Assembly (NCBI GenBank): GCA_016795125.1
Contig: JAEUIG010000297.1
Span: forward strand, 1 to 8,062
Reading direction: 5' to 3'
Length of the DNA: 8,062 nt
Origin: Planctomycetaceae bacterium
Lineage (GTDB): Bacteria > Planctomycetota > Planctomycetia > Planctomycetales > Planctomycetaceae
Shown: positions 7,199 to 8,062 of the stretch, one piece after another
Numbering within the stretch: position 1 is the stretch's first letter
How the letters are laid out: every line of letters begins with the position of its first letter
Program-made: the position numbers and the translations under genes
Notes under the pieces: generated by a model
The model's database searches: none
What the model was told of the DNA's origin: nothing
The model's input: only the letters and a program-made list of their open reading frames with translations

Positions 7199-8062
7199 TG
7201 CCGCTCACTCGCCGCCGTCTGCTCCAGTCCAGCAGTCTCGCCGTCGCCGGCGCCCTCCTCGGCTTCCCGCGACGCGCTGCTGCACTCAACGAGTTTGAAG
7301 GCCCGGTGACGATCAGCTCCACCGATCATTACCACGGCTGGCCGACGATTGCCCGCACGCGCAGCGGCGATCTGCTGGTCGTCGTCTCCGGCGGACGCGA
7401 GGCGCATGTCTGTCCGTTCGGGCGGGTCGAACTGATCCGCTCCAGCGATGGCGGGCACACCTGGACGTTCCCACAGGTCATTTGTGACACCGCCACCGAC
7501 GACCGCGACTCCGGCATCCTCGAAACGGCCCGCGGCACGCTGATCGCCTCGACCTTCACCTCGCTTGCCTACGAAGACTACATCCCGACCGCCGCGGACA
7601 TCGACAGCGGCAAGGCCAAAGGCTGGACCAGGGAAAAGCTCGCCCGCTGGCAGCAGGCCCGCGACCGCCTCTCCCGCGACGAACGCCTCAAGGCGCTCGG
7701 CTGCTGGGTCGTCCGCTCCACTGACAACGGCAACTCCTGGTCCGCGCCGATCAACTCCATCGTCAACAGCCCGCACGGTCCCATCCAGCTCGCCGACGGC
7801 CGCCTCCTCTACTGCGGCAAACAACTCTGGCTGCATGGTCCCGGTGGCAAGGAGACGCCGATCGGCGCCGCCGAATCCACCGACGACGGCGTCACCTGGA
7901 CATGGATCGGCCAGATCCCGACCCGCGCGGGGGACAACATGGACGACTACCACGAGCTGCACGCCGTCGAAGCAGCAGACGGGCGCATCGTCGCGCAGAT
8001 TCGCAATCACAACCAGGCGAACAACCACGAGACGCTGCAGACCGAATCCACCGACGGCGGCC
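7198..8062 (+). CDS. Tat-exported sialidase-like (BNR/Asp-box) protein, 3' end outside window
   Basis: 288 full codons from ATG 7198 run open to the right edge. The N-terminus LTRRRLLQSSSLAVAGALLG (3-22) is a good twin-arginine signal, with likely cleavage near the AAA at 27-29, so the protein is probably exported folded. Four Asp boxes (SxDxGxxW) are visible: 82-89 (SSDGGHTW), 174-181 (STDNGNSW), 227-234 (STDDGVTW) and a cut one starting at Ser284. HGWPTIARTRSGDLLVVVSGGRE (46-68) fits the position of the FRIP-like region and first arginine block of sialidases, though FRIP itself is not conserved. This points to a six-bladed beta-propeller of the exo-sialidase/neuraminidase superfamily. Planctomycetes carry many such proteins of unknown substrate, so true sialidase activity is not established. 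The catalytic tyrosine region lies beyond the window. Confidence 0.88.
   Translation, partial: MPLTRRRLLQSSSLAVAGALLGFPRRAAALNEFEGPVTISSTDHYHGWPTIARTRSGDLLVVVSGGREAHVCPFGRVELIRSSDGGHTWTFPQVICDTATDDRDSGILETARGTLIASTFTSLAYEDYIPTAADIDSGKAKGWTREKLARWQQARDRLSRDERLKALGCWVVRSTDNGNSWSAPINSIVNSPHGPIQLADGRLLYCGKQLWLHGPGGKETPIGAAESTDDGVTWTWIGQIPTRAGDNMDDYHELHAVEAADGRIVAQIRNHNQANNHETLQTESTDGG

Noticed and set aside
7003..8028. Minus-strand reading frame (341 residues) across the right-hand gene
   Set aside because: Antisense to the sialidase-like gene with its Asp boxes and Tat signal. Its C-terminal end is just translated repeat sequence.

Overview
This is a GC-rich bacterial window with long genes and repeat-filled gaps. 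The mix of genes and repeats most resembles a planctomycete: an exported TIM-barrel glycosidase-like protein containing a YNFDGDSC...GIELDFNRFP-type core, a Tat-exported sialidase-like protein, and abundant heptamer-type and palindromic repeats. The phylum is an inference from style, since there is no rRNA or other marker here.

Layout. Positions 1-921 (minus) hold the N-terminal 307 residues of an exported glycosidase-like protein that runs off the left edge. A 263-bp divergent gap separates it from a plus-strand pair at 1185-4006: a small peroxiredoxin-fold protein that appears to lack the peroxidatic cysteine, then a complete catalase-peroxidase (katG) with every key active-site residue visible and a strong ribosome binding site. 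A hairpin lies between these two genes. A 55-bp convergent gap follows. On the minus strand, transcription then runs from a PlsC-type acyltransferase (5591-6832) into an MFS transporter of the organophosphate/GlpT-like type (4062-5594), with a 4-bp GTGA overlap. A 365-bp divergent gap (6833-7197) is built largely from repeats. It leads into a plus-strand sialidase/BNR-repeat protein with a Tat signal that runs off the right edge.

How the genes may work together. The redoxin-fold protein and KatG look like a peroxide-defence unit. The acyltransferase and transporter look like a lipid-precursor unit (import of an organophosphate or lipid precursor plus acylation). The two edge genes are exported proteins probably acting on glycans. 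These are functional inferences from families and gene order.

Most notable observation. At least three repeat families are scattered through the window: a 27-bp perfect palindrome, a roughly 40-bp G/C-rich stem-type repeat, and a 75-76-bp long inverted repeat. There are also several arrays of 7-bp units. Copies occur in gaps and also inside protein-coding frames without breaking them. In the glycosidase-like gene they fall just after the signal peptide and at a predicted helix-strand loop. In the MFS gene they form the N-terminal tail and the central loop between membrane segments 6 and 7. This resembles the in-frame palindromic elements described in Rickettsia. It suggests that repeat spread here contributes protein linkers. 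No CRISPR array, tRNA, rRNA, insertion sequence or prophage gene is visible.
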